Origin: Tardibacter chloracetimidivorans
GTDB lineage: Bacteria; Pseudomonadota; Alphaproteobacteria; Sphingomonadales; Sphingomonadaceae
Direction of reading: 5' to 3'
DNA: 64,000 nt
Assembly: GCF_001890385.1 (NCBI RefSeq)
Contig: NZ_CP018221.1
Coordinates: 3,297,001-3,361,000 of the forward strand
The notes under the pieces were generated by a model. The model searched no databases and was not told the origin of the DNA. It saw only the letters and a list, made by a program, of their open reading frames with translations. Of the stretch, positions 16,567 through 26,729 are shown piece after piece (position 1 is the first letter of the stretch; the number at the start of each line of letters is the position of its first letter). A program made the position numbers and the translations under genes.

Positions 16567-17694
16567 ATGTCCGACAAGCCCGAAAAGGACGATCAGACAG
16601 AAGCCCCGACCGAGAAGCGCAAAAGGGAAGCGCGGGAAAAGGGCAATGTCCTTCGCTCGCGCGAGCTTGCCACGGCGCTGGTGATGATGTCGGGCGCGGT
16701 CTATCTCGCGCTCGCCGGGGCGTGGATGGCCGAAAGCCTGAAGAATGTGATGCGCGTCGGCCTGCTCGGCATCCGGCGGGGCGGCGTGGATTTCCAGCCG
16801 GGCCGCGCGGCCTGGGCGCTGGGCGAGATCGTCGCCGTGCCCCTTGGCGGGCTGTTCCTCGTCTGCACGGTGGCGGCGATCGCAAGTTCGGTGGTGCTTG
16901 GGTCCTTCCAGTTCAACATGTCGCTGATCGCGCCCAAGGCGTCGCGGATGAACCCGGTCAACTACGCCAAGCGCATCTTCGGCATCCAGGGCCTTTCGGA
17001 GCTTGGCAAGTCGCTGCTCAAGGTCATCCTCGTCGGAGTCATCGGCTGGTGGATGCTGTCGGGCTATGCGCGCGAGATCGCAGCGCTTGGCGCGCAGGAT
17101 GTAGGCCGGGCCATCGCCCACACCGGTCATCTCGCCGTCATCTTCCTGCTGGTGCTTTCGGCCGGGCTGATGGTGGTGGCTGGGGTCGACGTGCCGCTTC
17201 AGATCATCCAGCTGATGCAGAAGCTGCGCATGTCGCGCAAGGAAGTGAAGGACGAGCTGAAGCAGACCGAAGGCTCGCCCGAAGTGAAGATGGCGCTGCG
17301 CCGCAAGCAGCGCGAGGCGACGCGCAACAATGTCCGCGCCGGTGTGCAGCAGGCGCATGTCATCCTGACCAACCCGACGCATTTCGCCGTCGCGCTTCGC
17401 TATGACCGCGCGACCGACCGCGCGCCGGTGGTGGTCGCCAAGGGCAAGGGCCTCGTCGCCGAGGTGATCCGCGAGCTTGCTGCGGAAAACAAGGTGCCGG
17501 TGCTCAGCTATCCGCTGCTCGCCCGCGCCGTCTATTTCACCTCGCGCGCGGGGCAGGAAATCCGCGACGATCTGTATGTCGCCGTCGCATCGGTGCTGGC
17601 GTTCGTGTTCAGCGTGGAGAACGACCGGCTGACGCAACCGGCGATCGACGTGCCGGAAGGCGCGCGCTTCGATGAAAACGGGAGGGAGCTGTGA
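16567..17694 (+). CDS. flhB: Flagellar export switch protein FlhB
   Basis: The 375-residue protein has four membrane segments and a cytoplasmic domain with the autocleavage site NPTH at residues 269-272, the FlhB/YscU hallmark. The N-terminus is typical (DQTEAPTEKRKREAREKGNV). The linker KEVKDELKQTEGSPEVK and the C-terminal block VPVLSYPLLARAVYF are conserved. It controls the hook-to-filament substrate switch together with FliK at the head of the same operon. It is probably the last gene of that operon. Confidence 0.97.
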   Translation: MSDKPEKDDQTEAPTEKRKREAREKGNVLRSRELATALVMMSGAVYLALAGAWMAESLKNVMRVGLLGIRRGGVDFQPGRAAWALGEIVAVPLGGLFLVCTVAAIASSVVLGSFQFNMSLIAPKASRMNPVNYAKRIFGIQGLSELGKSLLKVILVGVIGWWMLSGYAREIAALGAQDVGRAIAHTGHLAVIFLLVLSAGLMVVAGVDVPLQIIQLMQKLRMSRKEVKDELKQTEGSPEVKMALRRKQREATRNNVRAGVQQAHVILTNPTHFAVALRYDRATDRAPVVVAKGKGLVAEVIRELAAENKVPVLSYPLLARAVYFTSRAGQEIRDDLYVAVASVLAFVFSVENDRLTQPAIDVPEGARFDENGREL

Positions 17695-17707
17695 CAGTTT
17701 CGGCAAT

Positions 17708-17734
17708 TAAACGAACGGTAAATCCTGCCGTATT
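17708..17734 (+). promoter_or_regulatory. Possible sigma-28 (FliA) promoter of fliD
   Basis: TAAA (17708-17711), 15 bases, then GCCGTATT (17727-17734) resembles the flagellar sigma-28 pattern TAAA-N15-GCCGATAA. The -35 half, the spacer and the GCCG core match; the last four bases do not. It lies in the 94-bp gap before fliD, a late flagellar gene often under sigma-28. Confidence 0.35.
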
Positions 17735-17788
17735 AGAACGAGAGGCTGTCGGCGGACCTGCGGCCGATGGAAGGGGGCGGTTCCAACA

Positions 17789-19771
17789 ATGTCGATCCTG
17801 ACAACCCTGGGCGGCGGATCGGGCATCGACACCGCGCAGCTTGTGTCGGACCTTGTCGCTGCACAGCGCGCCGGTGCGGACGCCCTGCTTCAGTCGCGGC
17901 AGGAGAAGGTGGACGCCCGGATATCCACCCTGTCGCAGATCAAGTCGGCGCTTTCCTCCTTCTCCACGGCGCTCAACGCACTGGTCTCAAGCGGTTCGCT
18001 TGGCCGCCAGACGGTGAGCAGCGACAGCGCGACCGTGGCCGCAAGCGCATCGGGCACGGGCGAGCCGACCAACATCTCCACCACCATCGAGGTGCAGCAA
18101 CTCGCGCAGCGGCAGACCGTCGCCTCCGCGCCGGTGGCCGACAGGAACGCCCCGGTGGGCGAGGGTACGCTCACGATCAGTTTCGGCACCGTGACCGGCG
18201 CTTTTCCGACGCCCGGCGGCTTTTCGCCCAACGGCAAGTCGGTTACCATCACCATCGGTCCCGACAACAACAGCCTCGTCGGTTTGCAGCAGGCGATCAA
18301 TGCCTCCGACAGCGGCCTTACCGCGTCGATTATTCAGGATTCGGGCGGCGCAAGGCTGGTCATAAAAGGGGAGACGGGCGCGGCCCAGGGCTTCACCATC
18401 GATGGCAGCGCTGGGCTGGAGGCCTTCGAGTTCGGCCCCGGCGCATCGGGCATGACCTGGTCCACCCAGGCCGCCAACGCGGTGATCGTGGCGGACGGCG
18501 TGACCGTGGAGCGCACCACCAACAGCGTCAGCGATCTTGTGCCCGGCGTGAAGCTGGACCTGCTCCGGACCAACACCGGCGCGCCGCTGACCGTGACGAG
18601 CGACTATGATCAGCAGACGCTGAAGGACTCGGTCGGCAATTATGTCGCGGCCTATAACGAACTGATGGCGATGTTCGCCGAGGCGACCCAGCCGGGCATC
18701 AATGGAGCGGTGGCGGGGCCGCTTGCGGGCGATTCCACCATGCGCGACCTGAAGCGCATGCTGGGCGGGCTCACCAGCAAGACGCTGCTTGCGGGCGACG
18801 GGCCGAAGAGCCTTGCCGAGATCGGCATCAAGACCAATCGCGACGGCACGCTTTCCATCGACGACGCAAGGTTATCGGCCGCCGTCGCCCAGCATCCGGG
18901 CCGGGTGCATGACATGTTCGTGCCGGGCCAGACGAGCAGCTCGCCGCTGCTGGAGGTCGCAAGCGCAATCGGCGCCATCAAGACCGGCAGCTATGAAGTG
19001 ACGAATGTGGTCGCGGCCACCGCCAGCACTGCGGTCGGGTCGTCGGTGCCAACCGCGTTCGATACGCCGGTGGTGATCGATGCATCGAACAAGAGCTTCA
19101 CCGCCACGGTGGACGGCCGCACCTCGCTGACGATCTACCTGCCCGAAGGAAGCTATGCCTCGGGCGATGCGCTTGCGTCGGCATTCCAGGCCGCGATCAA
19201 CAGCGATCCGGTGCTCGCCTCGTTCGGTGTCGGCGTGACGGCGGGATGGGATGGCTCGGCCTTCACCTTTACCTCCAAGAGCCTCGGCATGGCCTCTGCC
19301 GTTACGCTTGGCGGGCTCGACGGCACGCTTGCGGCGGTGCTCGGCCTAGATGCGATGACATCGACCGCCGGAACCAATGCGTCGGGAACCATCGCGGGGC
19401 AGGCCGCCTTCGGCAGCGGCAATGTGCTGACCGCCTCCTATACCAGCGCCGCCAAGGGGCTTGCGATCAGCGTGTTCGGCAATGTCACGTCCGCCACCAT
19501 CACGGTGCGCGACACGATCAGCGGCATGCTGGCGGATATCGAAAAGCAGCTCACCTCCACCAGCGGCGCGTTCACCACTGCGTCCGCGCGGCTATCGGCC
19601 GAGGCGAAGCGTATCGCGGAGGAACAGGAAGCGCTCGATCTTCGCAGCGATGCGCTGAAGGAACGGCTGGTCAAGCAGTTCACGGCGATGGAGCGGGCGG
19701 TGTCGGCGTTCAAGGCGACGCAAAGCTACATGCAGCAGCAGATCGACATGTGGACCAATGCAGAGAACTAG
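17789..19771 (+). CDS. fliD: Flagellar filament cap protein FliD
   Basis: This 660-residue protein starts MSILTTLGGGSGIDTAQLVSDLV, the FliD N-terminal pattern (cap D0 region). It has the N-terminal cap domain (ISTTIEVQQLAQRQTVAS), a variable middle part with several Ig-like segments (about residues 280-550), and a C-terminal coiled coil (EQEALDLRSDALKERLVKQFTAMERAVSAFKATQSYMQQQ, quoted in pieces: LRSDALKERLVKQFTAMERA and VSAFKATQSYMQQQI). FliD caps the filament and folds incoming flagellin. It is longer than the E. coli protein because of the variable middle. fliS follows after 15 bp. Confidence 0.93.
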   Translation: MSILTTLGGGSGIDTAQLVSDLVAAQRAGADALLQSRQEKVDARISTLSQIKSALSSFSTALNALVSSGSLGRQTVSSDSATVAASASGTGEPTNISTTIEVQQLAQRQTVASAPVADRNAPVGEGTLTISFGTVTGAFPTPGGFSPNGKSVTITIGPDNNSLVGLQQAINASDSGLTASIIQDSGGARLVIKGETGAAQGFTIDGSAGLEAFEFGPGASGMTWSTQAANAVIVADGVTVERTTNSVSDLVPGVKLDLLRTNTGAPLTVTSDYDQQTLKDSVGNYVAAYNELMAMFAEATQPGINGAVAGPLAGDSTMRDLKRMLGGLTSKTLLAGDGPKSLAEIGIKTNRDGTLSIDDARLSAAVAQHPGRVHDMFVPGQTSSSPLLEVASAIGAIKTGSYEVTNVVAATASTAVGSSVPTAFDTPVVIDASNKSFTATVDGRTSLTIYLPEGSYASGDALASAFQAAINSDPVLASFGVGVTAGWDGSAFTFTSKSLGMASAVTLGGLDGTLAAVLGLDAMTSTAGTNASGTIAGQAAFGSGNVLTASYTSAAKGLAISVFGNVTSATITVRDTISGMLADIEKQLTSTSGAFTTASARLSAEAKRIAEEQEALDLRSDALKERLVKQFTAMERAVSAFKATQSYMQQQIDMWTNAEN

Positions 19772-19786
19772 GGACTTGATACAGAT

Positions 19787-20170
19787 ATGATGACGGCGCA
19801 ACGCGCGCGGCAGAGCTATGCCACGGTCGACAGCAGTACAAGGACGGAACAGGCCAGCCCACACCGGCTGATCGAGCTGCTTTATGACGAGCTGCTCTCG
19901 TGCCTGCGGCAGGCGGGCATCGCCATCGCCAACGGCGATCTGGAAATGAAAAGCGGCAGGCTCAGCAAGGCGCTGTCGATCGTTCATGGCCTGGAATCCG
20001 GCCTTGATTTCACGCGCGGCGGCGAGGTGGCGCGCACGCTGGGCGATGTCTATGCATCGGTGCGCCGCAAGGTGATCGCCGCCGGTTCCGATATGGATCC
20101 GGCCGGACTGGCGGAAGCGGCGGACGCGATCGAGGGGATCGCCGATGCCTGGAAGCAGATCCGCCCGTGA
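19787..20170 (+). CDS. fliS: Flagellar export chaperone FliS
   Basis: This 127-residue, all-helical protein contains the FliS motifs RQSYATVDSSTRTEQASPHRLIELLYDELL (quoted as YATVDSSTRTEQASPHRLIE and LLYDELLSCLRQAG) and LSIVHGLESGLDF. FliS is the cytoplasmic flagellin chaperone and prevents premature polymerisation. It sits between fliD and a small gene that overlaps its stop codon, so all three are probably co-transcribed. Confidence 0.93.
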   Translation: MMTAQRARQSYATVDSSTRTEQASPHRLIELLYDELLSCLRQAGIAIANGDLEMKSGRLSKALSIVHGLESGLDFTRGGEVARTLGDVYASVRRKVIAAGSDMDPAGLAEAADAIEGIADAWKQIRP

Positions 20171-20487
20171 GCGACGTCGCGACCCTTTCGCAGGATCTGG
20201 AAACCGTGGGCAGCGCCGCATTGTCGTCCGTCTCGGCCGGAGATTGGGAAGGGTTCGAGCGCTATGAGGTCGCGCGGCTCCAACTCGTCATGTCATTGGG
20301 GGCGCTGGCGCGCGAGGAGGCGTCCCGGCGCGGCGCGGTGGTGACCGCGCTTTATCGCGCGGCCGATCAGGGGCGGACGATAGCGACGGCCGTGGAAGCG
20401 GCGCGGCTGCGGCACAACGCCGGCTCGGGCGAGGCGCTGCGGCAGGACAGGGCGGCGCGGGCCTATGCTTCGATAAACCGGGTCTGA
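20167..20487 (+). CDS. Small helical protein in the fliT position
   Basis: This 106-residue protein starts at GTG 20167, overlapping the fliS stop, so translation is coupled. It is rich in alanine, glutamate and arginine and predicted helical (LSQDLETVGSAALSSVSAGD, DWEGFERYEVARLQLVMSL). I do not recognise a conserved domain. Size, helical character and the fliD-fliS-next position match FliT-type export chaperones, which diverge strongly in sequence. It has no membrane segment or signal peptide. FliT-like function is an inference from position. Confidence 0.55.
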   Translation: MSDVATLSQDLETVGSAALSSVSAGDWEGFERYEVARLQLVMSLGALAREEASRRGAVVTALYRAADQGRTIATAVEAARLRHNAGSGEALRQDRAARAYASINRV

Positions 20488-20501
20488 TCCCGGCCGCCCG
20501 A

Positions 20502-21668
20502 TCAGGCGGCGGCGGGACGTTCGGAACGGCTGATCTGGTATTTGCGCATCTTCTCAATCAGCGAGGTGCGCTGCAGGCCCAGCATGCGGGCGGCGTCGGC
20601 GATCACTTCGCCGCTTGAATCGAGCGCGGCCCGGATCAGCGACTGTTCCAGTTCGGCCACCATTGCGCGCATGTCGAAGCTGCCAGCCCCCACCAGCGCA
20701 CGCGGGTCGATGTTGAAGCCCGCCCCATAGGGCCGAAGCGGCGTTGCGACGGCGCTGATGTCGGCGATTTCGGCCGGTTCGTCCTCGATGCAGTCAGGGC
20801 TTGCGGCTTCCCAGACGGCCACCGATTCGTCCATGTCGTGCGGAACGGAAATCGTCGCGCCGATCAGCAGCTCGATGTCCTCCGCGCTCACCTCTGCATC
20901 GGGATGCAGGATGGTCGCGCGTTCGATGACGTTGCGAAGCTCGCGTACATTGCCGGGCCAGTCATAGGCGGCCAGCATGCGCATCGCGGCGGGTGAGAAA
21001 CGGGTTTCGGCGTCCATCTGCCCTAGGAAGTGCGCGATCAGCTCCGGCAGGTCCTCGCGGCGTTCGGCAAGCGCTGGAAGCCGCAGCGGAAAGATGTTCA
21101 GGCGGTAGAACAGGTCTTCGCGGAACCGGCCGTCGATGATCGCCTGTTCCAGATTCTTGTGCGTGGCGGAAATGACCCGGACGTTGACCGCCTGCGTCTT
21201 GTTGCTGCCGACGCGCTCGATCTGGCGTTCCTCCAGCACACGAAGCAGCTTCACCTGCATGTCGGCCGGCATGTCGCCGATTTCGTCGAGGAAGATCGTG
21301 CCGCCATCGGCCGCCTCGAACCGGCCCTTGCGAGTCTGGAGCGCACCGGTGAACGCGCCCTTCTCATGACCGAACAGCTCCGATTCCAGAAGCTCGCGCG
21401 GAATGGCCCCGCAGTTGACGGCGACGAAGCTGGCGCCCCGCCTCGACGACGCTTCGTGAAGGCAGCGTGCGACCACTTCCTTGCCGCTGCCGGATGGGCC
21501 GGTCACCAGCACAGAAGCCTGGGAGCGGGCGACCCGCGCGATCAGACGGCGCACCTCGGCCATCTTGCGGCTGCGGCCGATGAGCAGTGATTCGATAGAG
21601 GGGAGGGATGTTGTTACAGTAGCGAAATCAGCATCAATTTCGCGGTCGGTCCGCGCAGTCTGTCCCAT
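20502..21668 (-). CDS. Sigma-54-dependent flagellar activator without receiver domain (FlbD/FleQ-like)
   Basis: This 388-residue protein is a AAA+ enhancer-binding protein. Walker A is GPSGSGKE (residues 57-64), the sigma-54 contact loop is GAFTGA (104-109), and Walker B is FLDE (Asp128-Glu129). The C-terminal Fis-type HTH is near residues 355-380 ([20 protein letters not shown]). The N-terminus is only about 25 residues before the ATPase domain, so there is no phospho-receiver. It lies convergent to the fli genes, two of whose operons have perfect sigma-54 promoters, which makes it their likely activator. The start at 21668 follows GGGGGG; the longer frame to 21842 runs through AT-rich intergenic DNA. 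Confidence 0.9.
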   Translation of the reverse strand: MGQTARTDREIDADFATVTTSLPSIESLLIGRSRKMAEVRRLIARVARSQASVLVTGPSGSGKEVVARCLHEASSRRGASFVAVNCGAIPRELLESELFGHEKGAFTGALQTRKGRFEAADGGTIFLDEIGDMPADMQVKLLRVLEERQIERVGSNKTQAVNVRVISATHKNLEQAIIDGRFREDLFYRLNIFPLRLPALAERREDLPELIAHFLGQMDAETRFSPAAMRMLAAYDWPGNVRELRNVIERATILHPDAEVSAEDIELLIGATISVPHDMDESVAVWEAASPDCIEDEPAEIADISAVATPLRPYGAGFNIDPRALVGAGSFDMRAMVAELEQSLIRAALDSSGEVIADAARMLGLQRTSLIEKMRKYQISRSERPAAA

Positions 21669-21798
21669 GTGTCCCCCCGGATCGGCGTTACATCGCCTGT
21701 GCGAACTTGTTACCGGGAAAATGGTTAACGAAAAAATACCGGGTATTCGTAATTCCCGTAAACCATTAAATTTTTTTCGAAACGTCACCGTATCGAAG

Positions 21799-23127
21799 CT
21801 ACTCCGGATCCTGGTCATTCGCATGTAACATTTCGCCGGCAAGATAGAGCGAGCCTGCGATCAGCACGATCGGCGGCCGTTCGTTGTCCGCCGCGCGCGC
21901 TATGCGCTTCAGCGCATCCGCCCCATCGGCGGAAGGAACGGCCGATATGCGGTGCGCCTTGGCCGCCCGGGCGAGTTCCTGCGGCGAATGATGGTCGTGG
22001 CCGGGCACCGGCACCGGATAGACGGCCGTCAACAGTCCGGCGAATGGCTTGAGGAAGCCGGCCGCATCCTTGTTGGCGAGCATGCCGAGCACCATCAGCA
22101 GCGGCGCGTCGTCATGCGCAAGCTCACGAAGCGCATCGGCGACCACCCGCGCGGCGGCGGGATTGTGGCCGCCGTCCAGCCAGAGTTCCGATCCTTTTGG
22201 CAAGAGGTCGGACAATGGCCCGGGCGCGAGCCGCTGCATGCGGGCGGGCCACTCCGTCCAGCCCAGCCCGGCGCGAAGCGCGGAGGGAGGAACGTTGACG
22301 TCGCTTTGATGGCGGATCATCGCCACCGCCAGCGCGGCATTGTCGGCCTGGTGCGCTCCCGGCAGCCGGGGCAGCGGCAGTTCCAGCAGACCCTTTCCGT
22401 CGCGATAATGGAGGTGGCCTTCATAAACCGCCGCGTCCCAGGCGACGCCGCGGATGACCTGCGCGCCGCCTCTGGACCTGACCTCCTCGCTGACCACCTT
22501 CTGCACCCGCTCGGCGTAGCGCGACATGATGATCGGCACGCCGGGCTTGGCGATCCCGGCTTTTTCGGCCGCGATCTGCTCTATCGTTGCGCCGAGAAAC
22601 GCCTGATGGTCGACGCCCAGCTGGGAGATTCCGCATGCGGCGGGCGCGGGAATGACGTTGGTCGCGTCCAGCCGCCCGCCCAGGCCCACCTCGATGACGC
22701 AGGCATCGGCGGGCGTGCGGGAAAACGCCAGAAATGCGGCCGCGGTCGTCGCTTCGAAAAAGCTGATCTCGTCGTCGCCGTTCGCGTCGAGCACCTCGGC
22801 GAGCAGCGCGGCGAGCGGCTGATCCTCGATCAGGCGTCCGGCAAGTCGGATACGCTCGTTGAACCGGACAAGGTGCGGGCTGGTGTAGACATGGACCTTG
22901 TGGCCCGCCGCCTCCAGACAGGCGCGCAGATAGGCGCAGGTCGATCCCTTGCCGTTGGTTCCCGCGACATGGAAGACGGGCGGCAGGTCTTCATGCGGAT
23001 TGCCCAGCCTGTCGAGCAGCCGCCCGATCCGGCCAAGCCCCAGCACGTCGCTGCCCGGCGACAAGGCCGCCAGCCGGTCCAGCTGCGTTTGCAGCGGCGG
23101 GTGATCCGATCTCGCGCCGTCCGCCAT
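21799..23127 (-). CDS. folC: Bifunctional folylpolyglutamate synthase / dihydrofolate synthase
   Basis: This 442-residue Mur-ligase-family enzyme has the P-loop GTNGKGST (residues 56-63), VYTSPHLVRFNERIRL, FFEATTAAAFLAF, IEVGLGGRLDATN and the C-terminal WLDGGHNPAAARV. It adds glutamate to dihydropteroate or folates using ATP in the cytoplasm. The ATG at 23127 gives the normal N-terminus; the open frame continues upstream only because it runs through accD in another frame. It is the last gene of the trp-accD-folC unit, 14 bp after accD. Confidence 0.96.
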   Translation of the reverse strand: MADGARSDHPPLQTQLDRLAALSPGSDVLGLGRIGRLLDRLGNPHEDLPPVFHVAGTNGKGSTCAYLRACLEAAGHKVHVYTSPHLVRFNERIRLAGRLIEDQPLAALLAEVLDANGDDEISFFEATTAAAFLAFSRTPADACVIEVGLGGRLDATNVIPAPAACGISQLGVDHQAFLGATIEQIAAEKAGIAKPGVPIIMSRYAERVQKVVSEEVRSRGGAQVIRGVAWDAAVYEGHLHYRDGKGLLELPLPRLPGAHQADNAALAVAMIRHQSDVNVPPSALRAGLGWTEWPARMQRLAPGPLSDLLPKGSELWLDGGHNPAAARVVADALRELAHDDAPLLMVLGMLANKDAAGFLKPFAGLLTAVYPVPVPGHDHHSPQELARAAKAHRISAVPSADGADALKRIARAADNERPPIVLIAGSLYLAGEMLHANDQDPE

Positions 23128-23141
23128 GGCTGGCGCTTCCT

Positions 23142-23993
23142 TCAGGCGTGTTGCTGTTGCGGCATCAACAGGCCAATGACCCGGCCCAGAGTGTCGCGAA
23201 GCTGCCGCCGGTCGACGACCATGTCCAGCATGCCGTGCGCAAGCAGATATTCCGCGCGCTGGAAGCCCTGCGGCAGCTTCTCGCGGATCGTGCTTTCGAT
23301 CACGCGCTGCCCCGCAAAGCCGATGAGCGCGTTCGGCTCGGATATCTGGATGTCGCCAAGCATCGCATAGGACGCGGTGACGCCCCCGGTCGTCGGGTCC
23401 GTCAGCACCACGATATAGGGCAGCCGCGCCTCGCGCAGTTCGGCGATGGCGACGGTGGTCCGGGGCATCTGCATCAGCGACAATATGCCTTCCTGCATCC
23501 GCGCCCCGCCCGCAGCGGTGAAGACGACATAGGGTGCGCTCCGCTCTATGGCCGCGCGCGCGCCCGCGATGAAGGCCGACCCCACCGCCTGTCCCATCGA
23601 TCCGCCCATGAAGGCAAAGTTCTGCACGCCCACGACAATCGTCTGATGGTCGATCTCGCCCACCGCGTTGACGAAGGCGTCCTGCTCCCTGGTGGAAGCG
23701 CGGGCCGCTTTCATCCGGTCGCTGTACCGTTTGGAATCCCGGAACTTCAGCGGGTCTTCGCTGACGGCGGGCGAGGGGAGGCGGACCCATCCATCGTCGA
23801 AAATCTGAGCAAAGCGCGCCTCGGGGCCGATCCGCTCGTGAAAGTCGCACTTCGGGCAGACCGACAGATTTTCCTCGAACTCGCGGGTGAACAGCATCTG
23901 TCCGCAGCCCCGGCATTTGTGCCAGAGATTATCGGGCGTCTCCCGCTTCGGGAGAAAGGGCAGGCGTTGACGGACGCGGGTGAGCCAGCTCAT
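23142..23993 (-). CDS. accD: Acetyl-CoA carboxylase carboxyltransferase subunit beta
   Basis: The 283-residue protein has the four-cysteine zinc ribbon (C27, C30, C46, C49) that distinguishes bacterial AccD. The carboxyltransferase core follows: [44 protein letters not shown] and [15 protein letters not shown]. With AccA it transfers carboxyl from biotin to acetyl-CoA in fatty-acid synthesis. Its ATG overlaps the trpA stop (ATGA). The trpFBA-accD-folC order is common in Alphaproteobacteria. Confidence 0.97.
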   Translation of the reverse strand: MSWLTRVRQRLPFLPKRETPDNLWHKCRGCGQMLFTREFEENLSVCPKCDFHERIGPEARFAQIFDDGWVRLPSPAVSEDPLKFRDSKRYSDRMKAARASTREQDAFVNAVGEIDHQTIVVGVQNFAFMGGSMGQAVGSAFIAGARAAIERSAPYVVFTAAGGARMQEGILSLMQMPRTTVAIAELREARLPYIVVLTDPTTGGVTASYAMLGDIQISEPNALIGFAGQRVIESTIREKLPQGFQRAEYLLAHGMLDMVVDRRQLRDTLGRVIGLLMPQQQHA

Positions 23994-24808
23994 GCGGCCT
24001 CCTGTTTCCTTGCGTCGCGGACGGCCCTGGACAGGCCGCCGACCAGCGTTTCGACCTCGCGGGCCAGATTGCCGCCCGCCTTGCCGACCAGTTCGACGAT
24101 GGCCGATCCGACCACGACCCCGTCGGCGAGGCGGGCCATCGAGGCGGCCTGATCGGGCGTGCGGACGCCGAAGCCGACCGCGACCGGAAGCGCGGTCGCC
24201 TGCTTGATCCGCGCGACGGCTGCGGCGACTTCCCCTTCGGCGGCGGAGCGGGTGCCGGTTATCCCCGCCACCGCGACATAATAGAGAAAGCCGCTCGCCC
24301 CGTTCAGGATCGCGGGCAGGCGCTTGTCGTCACTCGTCGGTGTCGCAAGGCGGATCAGGTGCAGTCCCTCGGCGCGAAGCTGCGGGCCAAGCACGTCATC
24401 CTCTTCCGGCGGCACGTCCACGCATATCACCCCGTCCACGCCCGCCGCCTTCGCCTCCGCCGCGAAACGCTCCGGGCCGCGCTGGTCGATGGTGTTGAAA
24501 TAGCCCATCAGCACCAGCGGCACCTGCGGGTGCCGCGCGCGGAAGTCGCTTGCGATCGCAAACAGCGCGTCGGTGGTGATCCCGGCGGCAAGCGCGCGCA
24601 GGTTCGCCTCCTGAATCGCGGGGCCGTCCGCCATCGGATCGGTAAACGGCATGCCAAGCTCGATGATGTCCGCCCCGCCGGCGACCAGCGCATCCAGCAC
24701 TTCGCCGGTGCGCGCGGGCGTGGGATCGCCGCCGGTGACGAAGGTGACGAGCGCGGCCCGACCCTCCTCGCGGCATTTCTCGAAACGGGCGGAAAGGCGG
24801 TCGCTCAC
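23990..24808 (-). CDS. trpA: Tryptophan synthase alpha subunit
   Basis: This 272-residue TIM barrel has the catalytic glutamate and aspartate in [18 protein letters not shown] (Glu50, Asp61) and the loops [14 protein letters not shown] and [13 protein letters not shown]. It cleaves indole-3-glycerol phosphate and passes indole to TrpB. The start is GTG 24808, overlapping the trpB stop (GTGA), so the two subunits are translationally coupled. The stop overlaps the accD start. Confidence 0.97.
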   Translation of the reverse strand: MSDRLSARFEKCREEGRAALVTFVTGGDPTPARTGEVLDALVAGGADIIELGMPFTDPMADGPAIQEANLRALAAGITTDALFAIASDFRARHPQVPLVLMGYFNTIDQRGPERFAAEAKAAGVDGVICVDVPPEEDDVLGPQLRAEGLHLIRLATPTSDDKRLPAILNGASGFLYYVAVAGITGTRSAAEGEVAAAVARIKQATALPVAVGFGVRTPDQAASMARLADGVVVGSAIVELVGKAGGNLAREVETLVGGLSRAVRDARKQEAA

Positions 24809-26019
24809 AGCTTCACTCCCAGCGCCTCGGCGACGGTGAAGATGTCCTTGTCGCCCCGGCCGGACAGATTGATGACGACGATCTGGTCCCTGTCCATCTT
24901 CGGCACGATCTTTTCGGCGGCGGCAATCGCGTGGCTGGATTCCAGCGCCGGGATGATTCCTTCCAGCGCGCACAGCTTCTGGAAGGCGGCAAGCGCCTCG
25001 TCGTCCGTCACCGGCACATATTCGACCCGGCCGATCTCGTGCAGCCAGCTGTGTTCCGGCCCGATGCCCGGATAGTCGAGGCCTGCCGAGATCGAATGCG
25101 CCTCGGTGATCTGGCCGTCCTTGTCCTGCAGCAGATAGGTCTTGTTGCCGTGGAGCACGCCCGGACGCCCGCCCGCAAGGCTTGCTGCATGCTGCCCGGT
25201 TTCAAGCCCGTGGCCAGCCGCTTCCACGCCCACCATGCGCACTCCGGCGTCATCCAGAAAGGGGTGGAACATGCCGATGGCGTTTGATCCGCCGCCGACG
25301 CAGGCGATCAGCATGTCGGGCAGGCGGCCCTCCTGCTCCATGATCTGCGCGCGTGTCTCGATGCCGATGACGGACTGGAAATCGCGCACCATCTCGGGAT
25401 AGGGGTGCGGCCCGGCGGCCGTGCCGATGATGTAGAAGGTGTCGTGGACGTTGGTGACCCAGTCCCGAAGCGCCTCGTTCATCGCATCCTTCAGCGTCTT
25501 CGCGCCGGATTCGACGGGGCGGACCTCGGCGCCGAGCAACCGCATGCGGAAGACGTTGGGCTGCTGCCGGGCGATGTCGAGCGCGCCCATGAAGATGGTG
25601 CAGGGCAGGCCGAAGCGCGCGGCGACGGTCGCGGTGGCGACGCCGTGCTGGCCGGCGCCCGTTTCCGCGATGATCCGGGTCTTGCCCATGCGCTTTGCAA
25701 GCAGGATCTGGCCGATGCAGTTGTTGATCTTGTGCGCGCCGGTGTGATTCAGGTCCTCGCGCTTCAGATAGACCTTTGCCCCGCCCAGCGCTTCGGTCAG
25801 GCGCGGCGCGAAATAGAGCGGGCTTTCGCGGCCGACGAAATGCTTGAGCAGATAGTCAATTTCCGCCTTGAACGCCGGGTCGGCCGTGGCGGCGCGATAT
25901 TCCCGCTCAAGGTCCAGGATCAGCGGCATCAGCGTTTCCGCGACATAGCGGCCGCCGAACTGGCCGAAGTGGCCGCGCTCGTCCGGCATGGTCCGGAAAC
26001 TGTTGGGCTGGGTGCTCAT
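24805..26019 (-). CDS. trpB: Tryptophan synthase beta subunit
   Basis: The 404-residue PLP enzyme contains [16 protein letters not shown] with the PLP lysine at residue 97. It also has [20 protein letters not shown] and the phosphate-binding [15 protein letters not shown]. It joins indole and serine to tryptophan. It overlaps trpF by 4 bases at the start and trpA at the end. All expected motifs are intact. Confidence 0.98.
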   Translation of the reverse strand: MSTQPNSFRTMPDERGHFGQFGGRYVAETLMPLILDLEREYRAATADPAFKAEIDYLLKHFVGRESPLYFAPRLTEALGGAKVYLKREDLNHTGAHKINNCIGQILLAKRMGKTRIIAETGAGQHGVATATVAARFGLPCTIFMGALDIARQQPNVFRMRLLGAEVRPVESGAKTLKDAMNEALRDWVTNVHDTFYIIGTAAGPHPYPEMVRDFQSVIGIETRAQIMEQEGRLPDMLIACVGGGSNAIGMFHPFLDDAGVRMVGVEAAGHGLETGQHAASLAGGRPGVLHGNKTYLLQDKDGQITEAHSISAGLDYPGIGPEHSWLHEIGRVEYVPVTDDEALAAFQKLCALEGIIPALESSHAIAAAEKIVPKMDRDQIVVINLSGRGDKDIFTVAEALGVKL

Positions 26020-26657
26020 GCCTTGCTCACCGCCTTCAAGAACGCCTCTATCTTCGCCATGGACTTCACGCCCGGCCTGTCCTCCACCCCCGACGACACG
26101 TCCACCAGGCCGGTCGCCGTCACGCCGATCGCCTCGCGCACATTGGCCGCATCAAGCCCGCCCGATACGCCCCAGCGCAGCGGCGCGCGATAGCCCGAAA
26201 GCAGCCGCCAGTCGAAGCGCAGGCCAAGCCCGCCCGGCAGGTCCGCTCCCTTAGGCGGCTTGGCGTCGAACAGCAACAGGTCGGCCGCGCCCGCATAGGC
26301 GCGGGCATCCGCAATGTCGGCGGCGGTGCGGACGGGGACGGCCTTCCACACATCCAGCCCGGTCAGCGCCTTGATCGCCGCCACCCTGGCCGGGCTTTCA
26401 TCGCCATGAAGCTGGATCGCCGTCAGCCTTGCAGCCGCAGCCGTCTCCTTCACCTGCGCATCGTCGGGGTCGACGAACACCCCCACCCGCCCGACATGGT
26501 CCGCCACGCGGGAGGCGAGCATTGCCGCCTGTTCGCCCGTCACATTGCGCGGGCTTTTGGAAAAGAAGACGAAGCCCACATAAGACGCGCCGCCCCGCAC
26601 CGCCGCGTCAAGCGTGGCGGGTTCCGACAGGCCGCAGATCTTGGCATGGGTGGTCAC
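26016..26657 (-). CDS. trpF: Phosphoribosylanthranilate isomerase
   Basis: This 213-residue TIM barrel begins with the TrpF signature [14 protein letters not shown] containing the catalytic cysteine (residue 8). It continues with [23 protein letters not shown] and the C-terminal [13 protein letters not shown] and [14 protein letters not shown]. It carries out the third step from anthranilate in tryptophan synthesis. A small palindromic repeat lies in the short space between it and pyrF. Confidence 0.96.
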   Translation of the reverse strand: MTTHAKICGLSEPATLDAAVRGGASYVGFVFFSKSPRNVTGEQAAMLASRVADHVGRVGVFVDPDDAQVKETAAAARLTAIQLHGDESPARVAAIKALTGLDVWKAVPVRTAADIADARAYAGAADLLLFDAKPPKGADLPGGLGLRFDWRLLSGYRAPLRWGVSGGLDAANVREAIGVTATGLVDVSSGVEDRPGVKSMAKIEAFLKAVSKA

Positions 26658-26671
26658 ATTCCATCCCTTTC

Positions 26672-26698
26672 GTCATGCCTCGCCTATGCGGGGATGAC
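26672..26698. repeat. Short palindromic repeat between pyrF and trpF
   Basis: This 27-base element starts GTCATGCC and ends GGGGATGAC. Its arms GTCAT/ATGAC and CGC/GCG pair around a short loop, giving one hairpin. It resembles a single hairpin of the two-hairpin element found inside fliP. It sits 15 bases upstream of the trpF start, so it may also affect the trpF leader RNA. Confidence 0.6.
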
Positions 26699-26729
26699 GG
26701 TAAATTGCAACTGGTGGTTTGCGTGTCTT

